Source: Candidatus Neomicrothrix sp. UBA7884
GTDB taxonomy: Bacteria > Actinomycetota > Acidimicrobiia > Acidimicrobiales > MedAcidi-G1
Direction of reading: 5' to 3'
DNA: 18,646 nt
Assembly (NCBI GenBank): GCA_002501135.1
Contig: DLRQ01000089.1
Coordinates: forward strand, 1 to 18,646
Shown one piece after another: positions 7,625 through 14,202 of the stretch (positions are counted from its first letter, which is position 1; each line of letters starts with the position of its first letter). Position numbers and translations under genes: made by a program. The notes under the pieces are model-generated. The model saw only the letters and a program-made list of their open reading frames with translations. It searched no databases and had not been told where the DNA came from.

Positions 7625-7663
7625 GGACTGAGGTTATTGGTAGCCTGATCAACCTGAGTCCAA
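7623..7663 (+). promoter_or_regulatory. Imperfect palindrome over the Fe-S carrier promoter
   Basis: TTGGACTGAGGTT (7623-7635) and AACCTGAGTCCAA (7651-7663) are inverted copies matching at 12 of 13 positions, with a 15-nt spacer. TTGGAC (7623-7628) could serve as -35 with TGATCA (7646-7651) 17 bp later; alternatively the -10 is TAGCCT (7641-7646) in the spacer. Either way the repeat covers the core promoter, as a repressor operator would. The regulator is unknown. Confidence 0.5.
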
Positions 7664-7681
7664 CTGATCGCGAACGGGGAC

Positions 7682-8005
7682 ATGATGATCACCCTCACCA
7701 AGACGGCAACCACAAAGGTCGGCGAGTTGATTGCCGCCGAGGAAGAAGCCGACATGGCCCTGCGGGTAACGGTGCGGCCCGGCGGCTGTTCGGGGAACAG
7801 TTATGAGATGTACTTCGACACCGATACCGCCCCAGACGATGTCGAGGCGGTCTTCGGCGGCGTAAGGGTCGTGGTCGACCCGTCCAGCGCCGAACTGCTT
7901 GTGGGTGCAACCCTCGACTACACCGCCGACCTCGCCGAAGCCGGGTTCTCCATCGACAACCCGAACACGCAGAGTGGCTGTGGCTGCGGAAAGAACTCCT
8001 CCTAG
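7682..8005 (+). CDS. A-type Fe-S carrier (HesB/IscA/ErpA family)
   Basis: This 107-aa protein has the three conserved cysteines of A-type carriers: C36 in RPGGCSGNSY and C100/C102 in SGCGCGKNSS. Such proteins bind a [2Fe-2S] or [4Fe-4S] cluster and hand it to client enzymes. All three positions are cysteine codons, so this is not one of the HesB-like selenoproteins. Two adjacent ATGs (7682, 7685) are possible starts; the GGGGA at 7676-7680 is slightly better spaced for 7685. It is divergent from mrp, and a long palindrome covers its promoter, suggesting regulation by iron or Fe-S status. Confidence 0.94.
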   Translation: MMITLTKTATTKVGELIAAEEEADMALRVTVRPGGCSGNSYEMYFDTDTAPDDVEAVFGGVRVVVDPSSAELLVGATLDYTADLAEAGFSIDNPNTQSGCGCGKNSS

Positions 8006-8013
8006 ACCGAATC

Positions 8014-8031
8014 TGCCCACCGCGGTGGGCA
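8014..8031. terminator. Perfect 18-nt palindrome between convergent genes
   Basis: TGCCCACCGCGGTGGGCA is perfectly self-complementary and lies between the stop codons of the Fe-S carrier gene and the converging lipoprotein gene. As RNA it forms a 7-bp stem with a CGCG loop in both directions. Neither side has a U tract, so a bidirectional terminator is likely but not certain. Confidence 0.5.
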
Positions 8032-8034
8032 CCG

Positions 8035-8928
8035 TCAGGTTGCAGAGTCGAGAGCTGAGCGCACCTCGGTTGTGTCCATCGTGAAGTGCAGAATCGCCGT
8101 CACGATCCCGTCGGCATCCGCCACCACGAGGCTCGGTTCAAACGAGAGGTCGTAGGCGGTAACGGTGGGGGTGAGGCCGAAGTCGTTGTCCTCTGGTGCC
8201 ACGTAGACCTCGGCGTGCACCACAGACCATGAGGGTTCGAGGTCGCCGGCCGCCGCAATCAGGACCTCCAGTGCCGGACCGCACACGTCGGTCTGGCAGA
8301 ACCTTGGCGTGGAGATGAGCACTGCTGTCGGTCCGGGACGGACAATTGCCTCGGTGACGGTCACCTGGTGAAGTGGGCACGGGCCATTTGGTCTCGTGCA
8401 GATCGGACTGACACCGTGAGGGTCGGCGAGGGTCGGCGAATCGACGGGCCGCATCGGGTTACCGACCTGAATGAGGCCCAACCTGTCGGCGTCGGTTACG
8501 CGTAACCGGTGGCGCCCCGGCAGGCCGGTTCCCCGGACCGAGTAGTCGCCGGTTGCAGGAGGGGTGAACACCAGGGGAAAGTAGGGAATGGCGTTCGGTT
8601 CGCCATGACGACCGACGGTGCCGGCATAGACCACCTTGTCGCCGCTGGTCACGGTTAACTCGATCTGGTCTGGAACCTCGGTGGCGGGCCAGCCGTCGGC
8701 ACCGATCAGCACATATGGGGCCCTCTGAGGAGTTCCGGCTGTAATTACGGTTGGCGCCTGAAACCCATCGGCGAACCGGGCCCCCAGCGACATGCCGCCG
8801 CTCGGTGCTGTCGGAGATGGAGCCACCGACTCTTCGCTGCCGCACCCGAGGAGCAGGAGGCCCCCGGACACACCGACAATGCCTGAAAGCGCCTGTCGAC
8901 GGCTCAGCAGCCGTGGTGAAAAGGTCAC
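8035..8928 (-). CDS. Tat-type lipoprotein with C-terminal thioredoxin-like fold
   Basis: This 297-aa protein begins with a twin-arginine-like signal (SRRQALSG) ending in the lipobox LLGC at C29, so it should be anchored outside the membrane. A beta-rich region (about 55-145) follows. The C-terminal third looks like a thioredoxin fold: a strand (TAVLISTP), a CQTDVC motif (C211 and C216, four residues apart), a helix (GPALEVLIAAAG), a strand (SVVHAEVYV) and a probable cis-proline in FEPSLVVADADG (P265). Two more cysteines (C177, C184) lie before it. A redox or metallochaperone role outside the cell is plausible but unproven. The GTG start at 8928 is supported by a TACCCT box 7 nt upstream. It is divergent from the xanthine-dehydrogenase-like gene. 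Confidence 0.85.
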   Translation of the reverse strand: MTFSPRLLSRRQALSGIVGVSGGLLLLGCGSEESVAPSPTAPSGGMSLGARFADGFQAPTVITAGTPQRAPYVLIGADGWPATEVPDQIELTVTSGDKVVYAGTVGRHGEPNAIPYFPLVFTPPATGDYSVRGTGLPGRHRLRVTDADRLGLIQVGNPMRPVDSPTLADPHGVSPICTRPNGPCPLHQVTVTEAIVRPGPTAVLISTPRFCQTDVCGPALEVLIAAAGDLEPSWSVVHAEVYVAPEDNDFGLTPTVTAYDLSFEPSLVVADADGIVTAILHFTMDTTEVRSALDSAT

Positions 8929-8935
8929 GTACCGG

Positions 8936-8941
8936 AGGGTA
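8936..8941 (-). promoter_or_regulatory. -10 box of the lipoprotein gene
   Basis: TACCCT on the minus strand ends 7 nt before the GTG at 8928. The 53-bp gap to the divergent gene must hold both promoters. Confidence 0.45.
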
Positions 8942-8969
8942 CCGGTTCGTCCGCAGTCGAACTCTGGGG

Positions 8970-8975
8970 CACACT
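8970..8975 (+). promoter_or_regulatory. Possible -10 box of the XDH-like gene
   Basis: CACACT ends 6 nt before the ATG at 8982. It is a weak hexamer but keeps the spacing of the other leaderless genes here. Confidence 0.3.
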
Positions 8976-8981
8976 CACGCC

Positions 8982-10544
8982 ATGGAGAAAAAGGACGGGC
9001 CGCAGCCCGGTAGCGGATCTGACGGGTATGTGGTCACGGTAGACGGCTCTGAGGTGGTGGTTCCCGATGACGGACGGTCGCTGCTCGATGTCCTCCGTGG
9101 CCAGCTGGGGGTGACCTCACCCAAGGACGGCTGTAGCCCACAGGGACAATGCGGCTGCTGCACCGTGCTGGTCGACGGGCAGCCCAGGGTCTCGTGCGTG
9201 ACACCCGCCCGGCGCGTGGCAGGCCGGACCGTGACAACCCTTGACGGCCTCGAGGTCGACGAGAGGACCAGATGGGCCGACGCATTCACCCGGACCGGTG
9301 GCAGCCAGTGCGGGTTCTGCACACCCGGGATCATCATGAGGTTCTCCGGACTCCGCTCAGCGGAGACCACCGATACCGATCGGGTTACCAGGTCACTGGC
9401 CGCACACCTCTGCCGATGTACGGGATGGCAGACCGTGATCGAGGCATGGGACACATTCGGTGATGACGAGGCTCCGCGCCTCAACGACCGGGCCGCTGAA
9501 AGGGCGACCATCGAGGGTCGGTCCGTGCAGGCTGTCGGCAGCGAGGTTGCACTTGGGAAGGGAGGTTTCGCCGCCGACACGGCACCTGCCGGCGCCCTGG
9601 TTGCGGTCCCCGACCGATCAGGCCGGTGGGTGGTCGCCGAGACGCTCCATGAGGCCCGCCAGCTGGTCGGGAAGGTCCAGGGTCGGCGAACCACGGTTGA
9701 CTCGGTGCCACCTCTTGATGCACCCCCGGGTTCCTGGGACGCGGTACTTCGCACGACCTGGGTCGAACCTGCCTACCTTGAGACCGACTCGGCATGGTGC
9801 GAGCCCGGGGGCGAGCCGTCCAGTCCACTGGCCAACGGTGGCGCCTTCGGAGGCAAGGTCACCTCGCCTGTCGGAGGGGTGGCGAGGGAACTGGCCGACG
9901 AGCACGGCCGGGCGGTCCTGGCCCTGATGTCACGCGAGGACACTGTCCATCTGGGGCCCAAGAGGCCACCTGTCGCCGGCGGCGCCATGGCTGACGGCAC
10001 GGGCATCATGAGGGTCGTGAGAACCCCCGGAATCGTCGAGGCTGTCAGAGCCGTGGCACCGAATCTGACAGTCGAGGAGGTTGATGTGGCCGGACCACCC
10101 ACCTCTGCAGCGATTCGTGCCGCCGGATGGGCAGAGGCCGTCGTGTTGTTGGCTGGAGCACGTGGGTCCGCGGGGCCGGTCGTCTCACCCGATGGTGCTG
10201 TTGCCGAGGCTGAGGTCACCGACGACCTGATCAGCGTCACGGTCCGCTGCGGAGATCCGTTGGACAAGACCGTGCTGTGCTCCTACTGCATCGGTGCAGC
10301 CCACATGGCATGGAGCTGGGTCACCTCGGAGTCGTTGGCCGTCGATGATGCCGGCATCGTGTCTGACCTCACCGTGAGGTCGTTTGGGATTGTGAGGGCG
10401 GGGGAAACCCCCCGCATCGACGTAACGATTGAACGGGACGACGATGAGCAGCCCCGCAACGGTTCCGATGCAGTCTTCGCGGCAGTCGCCGCCGCCACCT
10501 GGATACACCGGGGAACCCCAGCCGACTGGCCGACAGGTAGCTGA
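8982..10544 (+). CDS. Compact xanthine-dehydrogenase-like fusion: two [2Fe-2S] domains plus reduced molybdopterin-type domain
   Basis: This 520-aa protein starts with a plant-ferredoxin [2Fe-2S] domain (GCSPQGQCGCCTV at 50-62 plus C72), then the second helical [2Fe-2S] domain (C110-x2-C113 in CGFCTPG and C144-x-C146 in LCRCTGW), as in small subunits of molybdenum hydroxylases. Instead of ending near residue 160 it continues for about 360 residues that recall the large molybdopterin subunit: LGKGGFAADTAPAGALVAV, EPAYLETDSAWCEPGG, NGGAFGGK (285-292), SREDTVHLGPKRPP and a late Cys-rich TVLCSYCIGA. A normal large subunit has about 700-780 aa, so this part is only about half size. No FAD subunit, separate large subunit or cofactor-insertion gene lies nearby. 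Substrate and cofactor content are unknown. The in-frame ATG at 8751 overlaps the divergent gene and was rejected. Confidence 0.85.
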   Translation: MEKKDGPQPGSGSDGYVVTVDGSEVVVPDDGRSLLDVLRGQLGVTSPKDGCSPQGQCGCCTVLVDGQPRVSCVTPARRVAGRTVTTLDGLEVDERTRWADAFTRTGGSQCGFCTPGIIMRFSGLRSAETTDTDRVTRSLAAHLCRCTGWQTVIEAWDTFGDDEAPRLNDRAAERATIEGRSVQAVGSEVALGKGGFAADTAPAGALVAVPDRSGRWVVAETLHEARQLVGKVQGRRTTVDSVPPLDAPPGSWDAVLRTTWVEPAYLETDSAWCEPGGEPSSPLANGGAFGGKVTSPVGGVARELADEHGRAVLALMSREDTVHLGPKRPPVAGGAMADGTGIMRVVRTPGIVEAVRAVAPNLTVEEVDVAGPPTSAAIRAAGWAEAVVLLAGARGSAGPVVSPDGAVAEAEVTDDLISVTVRCGDPLDKTVLCSYCIGAAHMAWSWVTSESLAVDDAGIVSDLTVRSFGIVRAGETPRIDVTIERDDDEQPRNGSDAVFAAVAAATWIHRGTPADWPTGS

Positions 10545-10574
10545 CCGACCTACCCGCATCACGACTCGGCGTGG

Positions 10575-10580
10575 CAGACT
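10575..10580 (+). promoter_or_regulatory. Possible -10 box of the 66-aa membrane protein gene
   Basis: CAGACT ends 6 nt before the ATG at 10587, repeating the leaderless spacing. Read-through from the upstream gene is also possible. Confidence 0.3.
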
Positions 10581-10586
10581 GGGTGG

Positions 10587-10787
10587 ATGGCAGGAGCAGT
10601 GGTAATGATCATCGTGCTGGTCATCGTCATTCCGGTAGGGGTGCTTGTGAGCGGTGCAGCCGGAGCGGCCTTTCTCGGCAGGCTGTTGAAGCGAGGTGTC
10701 GACACCGACCACGAGGGCTCAGAACTCCTCGAGGTGAGCGACGCAAACCCCTGGGCAGGCCCGCTGACCGGTCCCGTGGCTGACTGA
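10587..10787 (+). CDS. Small single-span membrane protein, unknown function
   Basis: The product of 66 aa has one strong hydrophobic helix at the N-terminus (VVMIIVLVIVIPVGVLVSGA), a short basic stretch (RLLKRG) and an acidic, polar tail ending in WAGPLTGPVAD. I do not recognise a family. The helix and clean start, 42 nt after the XDH-like gene, support a real gene. It converges on the regulator gene with 8 bp between them. An alternative ATG at 10605 would shorten it by six residues. Confidence 0.6.
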   Translation: MAGAVVMIIVLVIVIPVGVLVSGAAGAAFLGRLLKRGVDTDHEGSELLEVSDANPWAGPLTGPVAD

Positions 10788-10795
10788 CTACAGGC

Positions 10796-11476
10796 TCAGA
10801 TTCCCCACCGGGACTGGCCGAACCGGTAGCCGACCGATCTGACCGTGTGGATCAGCCCGGCATGTTCCTCACCCAACTTCGCCCGAAGCCGACGAATGTG
10901 AACGTCGACCGTGCGTGCCCCCCCGTAGTAGTCGTACCCCCAGACCCTGCTCAGTAGCGTCTCGCGTGTAAACACCTTCCCGGGGCTTGATGCCAGGAAC
11001 TTGAGCAGCTCGTACTCCATGTAGGTGAGGTCAAGCGGCTCGCCGTCGACAGCCGCCTGGTAGGTCTCGATGTTCAGTGCCAGCGGCCCGTACTCCACCA
11101 GTTCGGGGCGGATTCCACGGCCTGAACTCCAGAACAGATGTTGCAGGCGGGCCTGGAGTTCAGCGGGTCTCACCGGCATCAGACAGAAGTCGTCGAACAG
11201 GTCGAAGCGTGACTCCAGGTCGACGAGATGGGTGCTATCGATCAGCAGCAACAGCGGCTCAAGGGGCATCTCACCCTGGCGTAGGCGTCGACACAGCCGG
11301 ACTGCCCCGTCAGGGTCGGAGTCGGCTGATACGACAGCTCCGGCCCAGCCTTCGTCGGGTTCGTCAGCGATGGCGCTATCGGGGTCATCGACGGCCTTCC
11401 AGGTCCAGGCGCCCAGGTCTAGACACTGGGCCAGCTCGGGTGGCGGCGGGTCGGGGAAGACGAGGAGGGGGTTCAT
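10796..11476 (-). CDS. GlnR-like atypical OmpR-family response regulator
   Basis: This 226-aa protein has a degenerate receiver domain (about 1-110) and a C-terminal OmpR winged helix (about 130-226: LDLTYMEYELLKFLASSPGK, RVWGYDYYGGARTVDVHIRR, VRSVGYRF). The DNA-binding part closely resembles actinobacterial GlnR, the global nitrogen regulator that binds 11-bp-spaced half-sites and does not depend on a cognate kinase. The receiver appears to lack the usual phosphorylation pocket: the strand-3 region reads AVVSADSDPDG and the conserved lysine position reads MPVRP. It lies 19 nt behind glnA on the same strand, so it is probably co-transcribed with a gene it controls. Assignment as GlnR rests on the winged helix and the setting; another OmpR-type regulator cannot be excluded. 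Confidence 0.85.
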   Translation of the reverse strand: MNPLLVFPDPPPPELAQCLDLGAWTWKAVDDPDSAIADEPDEGWAGAVVSADSDPDGAVRLCRRLRQGEMPLEPLLLLIDSTHLVDLESRFDLFDDFCLMPVRPAELQARLQHLFWSSGRGIRPELVEYGPLALNIETYQAAVDGEPLDLTYMEYELLKFLASSPGKVFTRETLLSRVWGYDYYGGARTVDVHIRRLRAKLGEEHAGLIHTVRSVGYRFGQSRWGI

Positions 11477-11495
11477 GAGGCTGCCATTCCAACCG

Positions 11496-12848
11496 TCACC
11501 AGTTGGGCAGGTACTGCTCCAACTCGAACGGAGTCACCTGGCGCTGGTAGTCGGACCACTCGGCGCGTTTGTTGCGCAGGAACCACTCGAAGATGTGGTC
11601 GCCGAGGGCGTCTCGTACCAACTCGGACTCCTCCATCTCGTCAAGGGCCTCGGAAAGGTTGGTGGGGAGGCTCGCCACCCCGAGGTCATGTTGCTCGCTG
11701 CGGCTCAACTCGTCGAGGCTCACCGCAGCCTCCGGGGGAAGATTGTACCCCTCCTCGACGCCGCGCAGCCCAGCCGCAAGCAGCACCGAGAACGCCAGGT
11801 ACGGATTGCAGGCCGGATCAAGGGCCCGGTACTCGACCCGCGTCGAGTCGGGCCTGCCGGTCCTGGTGACCGGCACCCGGACCAGCGCTGAACGGTTGTT
11901 GCGTGCCCAGGACACGTAGCGGGGAGCTTCGTATCCTTCGTTGATCCGCTTGTAAGAATTGACCAGCTGGTTGGTTACCGCCGTTATCTCCCGGGAGTGG
12001 TGGAGCAGGCCGGCTATGAAGGACCGTGCGGTGGTCGAGAGGCCGTGCTCGTCATCGCCGCCGAAGAAGGCGTTGGCGCCGTCGCGGAACAGGGAAAGGT
12101 GCGTGTGCATTCCCGAACCCTGAATGCCGTTCAGGGGCTTCGGCATGAACGTGGCGTAGACACCGCCCTCCATGGCGATCTTCTTGACGGCCAGGCGGAG
12201 CGTCATCACAGAATCAGCCATCGTCAGGGCGTCGGTGTACTGCAGGTCGATCTCGTGCTGGCTGGGAGCGTCCTCGTGGAACGAGTACTCGACAGGGATG
12301 GAGAGAGCCTCGAGCATGTGGAGGGTGCGCTTGCGCAGGTCCGACGAGACATCGGCAGTGGTGAGGTCGAAGTACGAGGCTTGGTCCAGGAGCACCGGTT
12401 GCCCGGTGTTCTGGGCGAGATAGAAGAATTCGACCTCGGGTGCACAGAACATCTCGAAGCCGGCGGCGTGGGCCCGGTCCAGGTTGCGTCGCAGGACCTG
12501 CCTCGGGTCACCCTCGAACGGCGATCCGTCCAGGTTGGTGATGTCACAGAACACGGTGCCAGACGGTTCGTCGGGTGCCGCCCAGGGGAGAAGCTCGAAC
12601 GTGCTGGCATCGGGACGTGCCAGCACGTCGCTCTCCTGTATCCGGCTGAAACCGTCGATGGCTGATCCGTCGAACTGCAGGCCCTCCTCGAACACCGTTG
12701 CCAGCTCGGCCGGGGAGATCGCCACAGACTTGTGGCGTCCCAGCACGTCGGTGAACCAGAGGCGGACCAGACGGACACCGCGTTCTTCCACCGTGCGCAG
12801 CACGTAGTCCTGCTGGCCCGACTGCCTGACGTTCCCTGTCTCATCCAC
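11496..12848 (-). CDS. Glutamine synthetase, type I (GlnA family)
   Basis: A 450-aa GS type I enzyme, which makes glutamine from glutamate, ammonia and ATP. Motifs include FDGSAIDGF (59-67), CAPEVEFFYL, GSGMHTHLSLF and NSYKRINEGYEAPRYVSWARNNR. The short length and the N-terminus (VLRTVEERGVRLVRLWFTDVLG) resemble actinobacterial GlnA2-type or GSI-alpha enzymes. A tyrosine lies in EGYNLPPEA, but the usual NLYDLPPEE adenylylation context is not conserved, so control by adenylylation is doubtful. The GTG at 12848 is chosen because a CATGCT box ends 6 nt upstream. It heads an operon with the GlnR-like gene and is divergent from glnII across a GlnR-type box. GlnA-like enzymes that act on polyamines or other amines exist in actinobacteria, so true substrate identity is not certain. 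Confidence 0.94.
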   Translation of the reverse strand: MDETGNVRQSGQQDYVLRTVEERGVRLVRLWFTDVLGRHKSVAISPAELATVFEEGLQFDGSAIDGFSRIQESDVLARPDASTFELLPWAAPDEPSGTVFCDITNLDGSPFEGDPRQVLRRNLDRAHAAGFEMFCAPEVEFFYLAQNTGQPVLLDQASYFDLTTADVSSDLRKRTLHMLEALSIPVEYSFHEDAPSQHEIDLQYTDALTMADSVMTLRLAVKKIAMEGGVYATFMPKPLNGIQGSGMHTHLSLFRDGANAFFGGDDEHGLSTTARSFIAGLLHHSREITAVTNQLVNSYKRINEGYEAPRYVSWARNNRSALVRVPVTRTGRPDSTRVEYRALDPACNPYLAFSVLLAAGLRGVEEGYNLPPEAAVSLDELSRSEQHDLGVASLPTNLSEALDEMEESELVRDALGDHIFEWFLRNKRAEWSDYQRQVTPFELEQYLPNW

Positions 12849-12854
12849 ACCACA

Positions 12855-12860
12855 AGCATG
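12855..12860 (-). promoter_or_regulatory. -10 box of the glnA operon
   Basis: CATGCT on the minus strand ends 6 nt before the GTG at 12848. No -35 of note is visible, as expected if an activator bound at 12899-12936 is needed. Confidence 0.4.
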
Positions 12861-12898
12861 GAGGACCCGTCAGCGAACCGCCAGCGAGATCGAGGTCG

Positions 12899-12936
12899 TT
12901 CATACGCCGTTCACAGTTGGGCAACAGCACCGAAAC
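12899..12936. promoter_or_regulatory. Candidate GlnR box shared by glnA and glnII
   Basis: Four 5-mers recur with an exact 11-bp period: TTCAT (12899), TTCAC (12910), GCAAC (12921) and GAAAC (12932). The published actinobacterial GlnR box alternates gTnAC and GaAAC half-sites, each followed by 6 nt, so period and sequence agree, the last site fully. The array lies 51-88 bp from the predicted glnA start and about 44-81 bp upstream of the predicted glnII transcription start, both usual activator positions. Confidence 0.65.
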
Positions 12937-12967
12937 CCCATAGCGGCATCGTGATGGCGGCCCGGCG

Positions 12968-12973
12968 TATCCT
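12968..12973 (+). promoter_or_regulatory. -10 box of glnII
   Basis: TATCCT is the best -10 hexamer upstream of glnII, with transcription expected to start near 12980. The -35 region is poor, which fits activator dependence. The resulting leader of about 58 nt carries the GGAGAG ribosome-binding site at 13024-13029. Confidence 0.5.
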
Positions 12974-13037
12974 GCCGGATGAACCGTTCCACCAACCCTG
13001 CCGTCCCACAGGGCGGCCTATCTGGAGAGTGCAACCA

Positions 13038-14054
13038 ATGGCCATAAGGGCTGAATACATCTGGATCGATGGCACGACACCGTTGCCGTACGTTCGTTCC
13101 AAGACCAAGATCCTCGCCGACGGAACCGCCGACTATCCGATCTGGGGGTTCGACGGCTCAAGCACCAACCAGGCCCCGGGCGACAACTCCGACTGTGTCC
13201 TCCGACCGGTGTTCTCATGCCCTGACCCCATCCGCGGTGGCGACGACGTGCTGGTGCTGTGCGATGTCTGCCTGCCCGACGGCGAGATGACACCCCACCC
13301 CACCAACACACGCGCCGCCTGTGTCGAGTCGCTCGAGAGGTACAGCGACCAGGAGCCGATGTTCGGTATTGAACAGGAGTACACCTTCTTCCAGGAGGGG
13401 CGCCCTCTGGGATGGCCGGTCGAGGGCTACCCGGCCCCACAGGGCCCCTACTACTGCGGTGTGGGCGCCATCGAGATAGCCGGTCGCGAGATTGTCGAGG
13501 CTCACACCCAGGCCTGCATCGATGCCGGCCTCGAGATCTCCGGCACCAACGCCGAGGTGATGCTCGGCCAGTGGGAGTTCCAGATAGGACCCTCCGACAC
13601 GGTGAGCGTCAGCGACCAGATCTGGATGGCCCGCTACCTGCTCTACCGCATCGCCGAGGAGTTCGGGGTTGACGCCTCGATTGACGCCAAGCCCATCAAG
13701 GGCGACTGGAATGGTGCCGGAGCACACACCAATTTCTCCACCAGGGCCATGCGAGAGGGCTATGACCCGATCATCACGGCATGCGAGTCCCTCGGTGCCG
13801 CCGGAAAGGTCGCCGAACACATGGCGGGGTATGGCCACGGTTCCGAAGAGCGCCTCACCGGCGAGCACGAGACCCAGCGCTTCGACCAGTACAACTACGG
13901 CGTGTCCGACCGTGGTGCCTCCGTCCGAATCCCCTGGCAGGTGGCCCTCGACCAGAAGGGCTACATCGAGGACCGCAGGCCCAACGCCAACATGGACCCC
14001 TATGTGGTCACCCGCCTGATCACCAACACGTGCTGTGAGGCACTTGCCGGATAG
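13038..14054 (+). CDS. glnII: Glutamine synthetase, type II (GlnII)
   Basis: This 338-aa protein is the eukaryotic-type GS found in some actinobacteria and rhizobia. Motifs seen are WGFDGSST (36-43), FGIEQEYTFF and KPIKGDWNGAGAHTNFST. It catalyses the same reaction as GlnA, in type II enzymes usually without adenylylation control. The ATG at 13038 has GGAGAG 8 nt upstream; the longer in-frame reading back to 12732 runs through the promoter and into glnA and was rejected. It is followed by a terminator-like hairpin. Two different GS genes placed back to back over one GlnR-type box imply coordinated induction under nitrogen limitation. Confidence 0.96.
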   Translation: MAIRAEYIWIDGTTPLPYVRSKTKILADGTADYPIWGFDGSSTNQAPGDNSDCVLRPVFSCPDPIRGGDDVLVLCDVCLPDGEMTPHPTNTRAACVESLERYSDQEPMFGIEQEYTFFQEGRPLGWPVEGYPAPQGPYYCGVGAIEIAGREIVEAHTQACIDAGLEISGTNAEVMLGQWEFQIGPSDTVSVSDQIWMARYLLYRIAEEFGVDASIDAKPIKGDWNGAGAHTNFSTRAMREGYDPIITACESLGAAGKVAEHMAGYGHGSEERLTGEHETQRFDQYNYGVSDRGASVRIPWQVALDQKGYIEDRRPNANMDPYVVTRLITNTCCEALAG

Positions 14055-14071
14055 CTGCACTGCATTCGAGA

Positions 14072-14090
14072 GAAGGGGCGGGCCCCCTTT
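14072..14090 (+). terminator. Hairpin after glnII
   Basis: AAGGGG and CCCCTT pair around a 5-nt loop, ending in TTT, 18 nt after the glnII stop. The U tract is short, so termination may be partial. Confidence 0.5.
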
Positions 14091-14202
14091 CGCGTCTCCG
14101 GCCCGACCGGAGGTTGATCACATACCCCTAACAGGGCCATCTCAAGGGGATCATCTCGTCTGACGATCATTCACCTGTACCCGAGGACAGGAGAGTCCGC
14201 AG

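Noticed and set aside
8751..8981. N-terminal extension of the XDH-like protein
   Set aside because: It lies antisense to the lipoprotein signal region, has no ferredoxin-like content, and a start with leaderless spacing exists at 8982.
8982..10544. Idea that the XDH-like protein is a selenium-dependent molybdenum hydroxylase linked to selA/selB
   Set aside because: Those enzymes use a labile selenium cofactor made through selD and the yqeB/yqeC genes, not Sec insertion by SelA/SelB, and none of those genes is seen here.
12732..13037. N-terminal extension of GlnII
   Set aside because: It runs through glnA coding sequence, the GlnR-type box and the glnII promoter; GlnII proteins start with MAIRAEYIW-like sequence.
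13215..14060. 281-aa minus-strand frame antisense to glnII
   Set aside because: It is the mirror of a well-conserved gene in a high-GC genome and shows no family motif or promoter.
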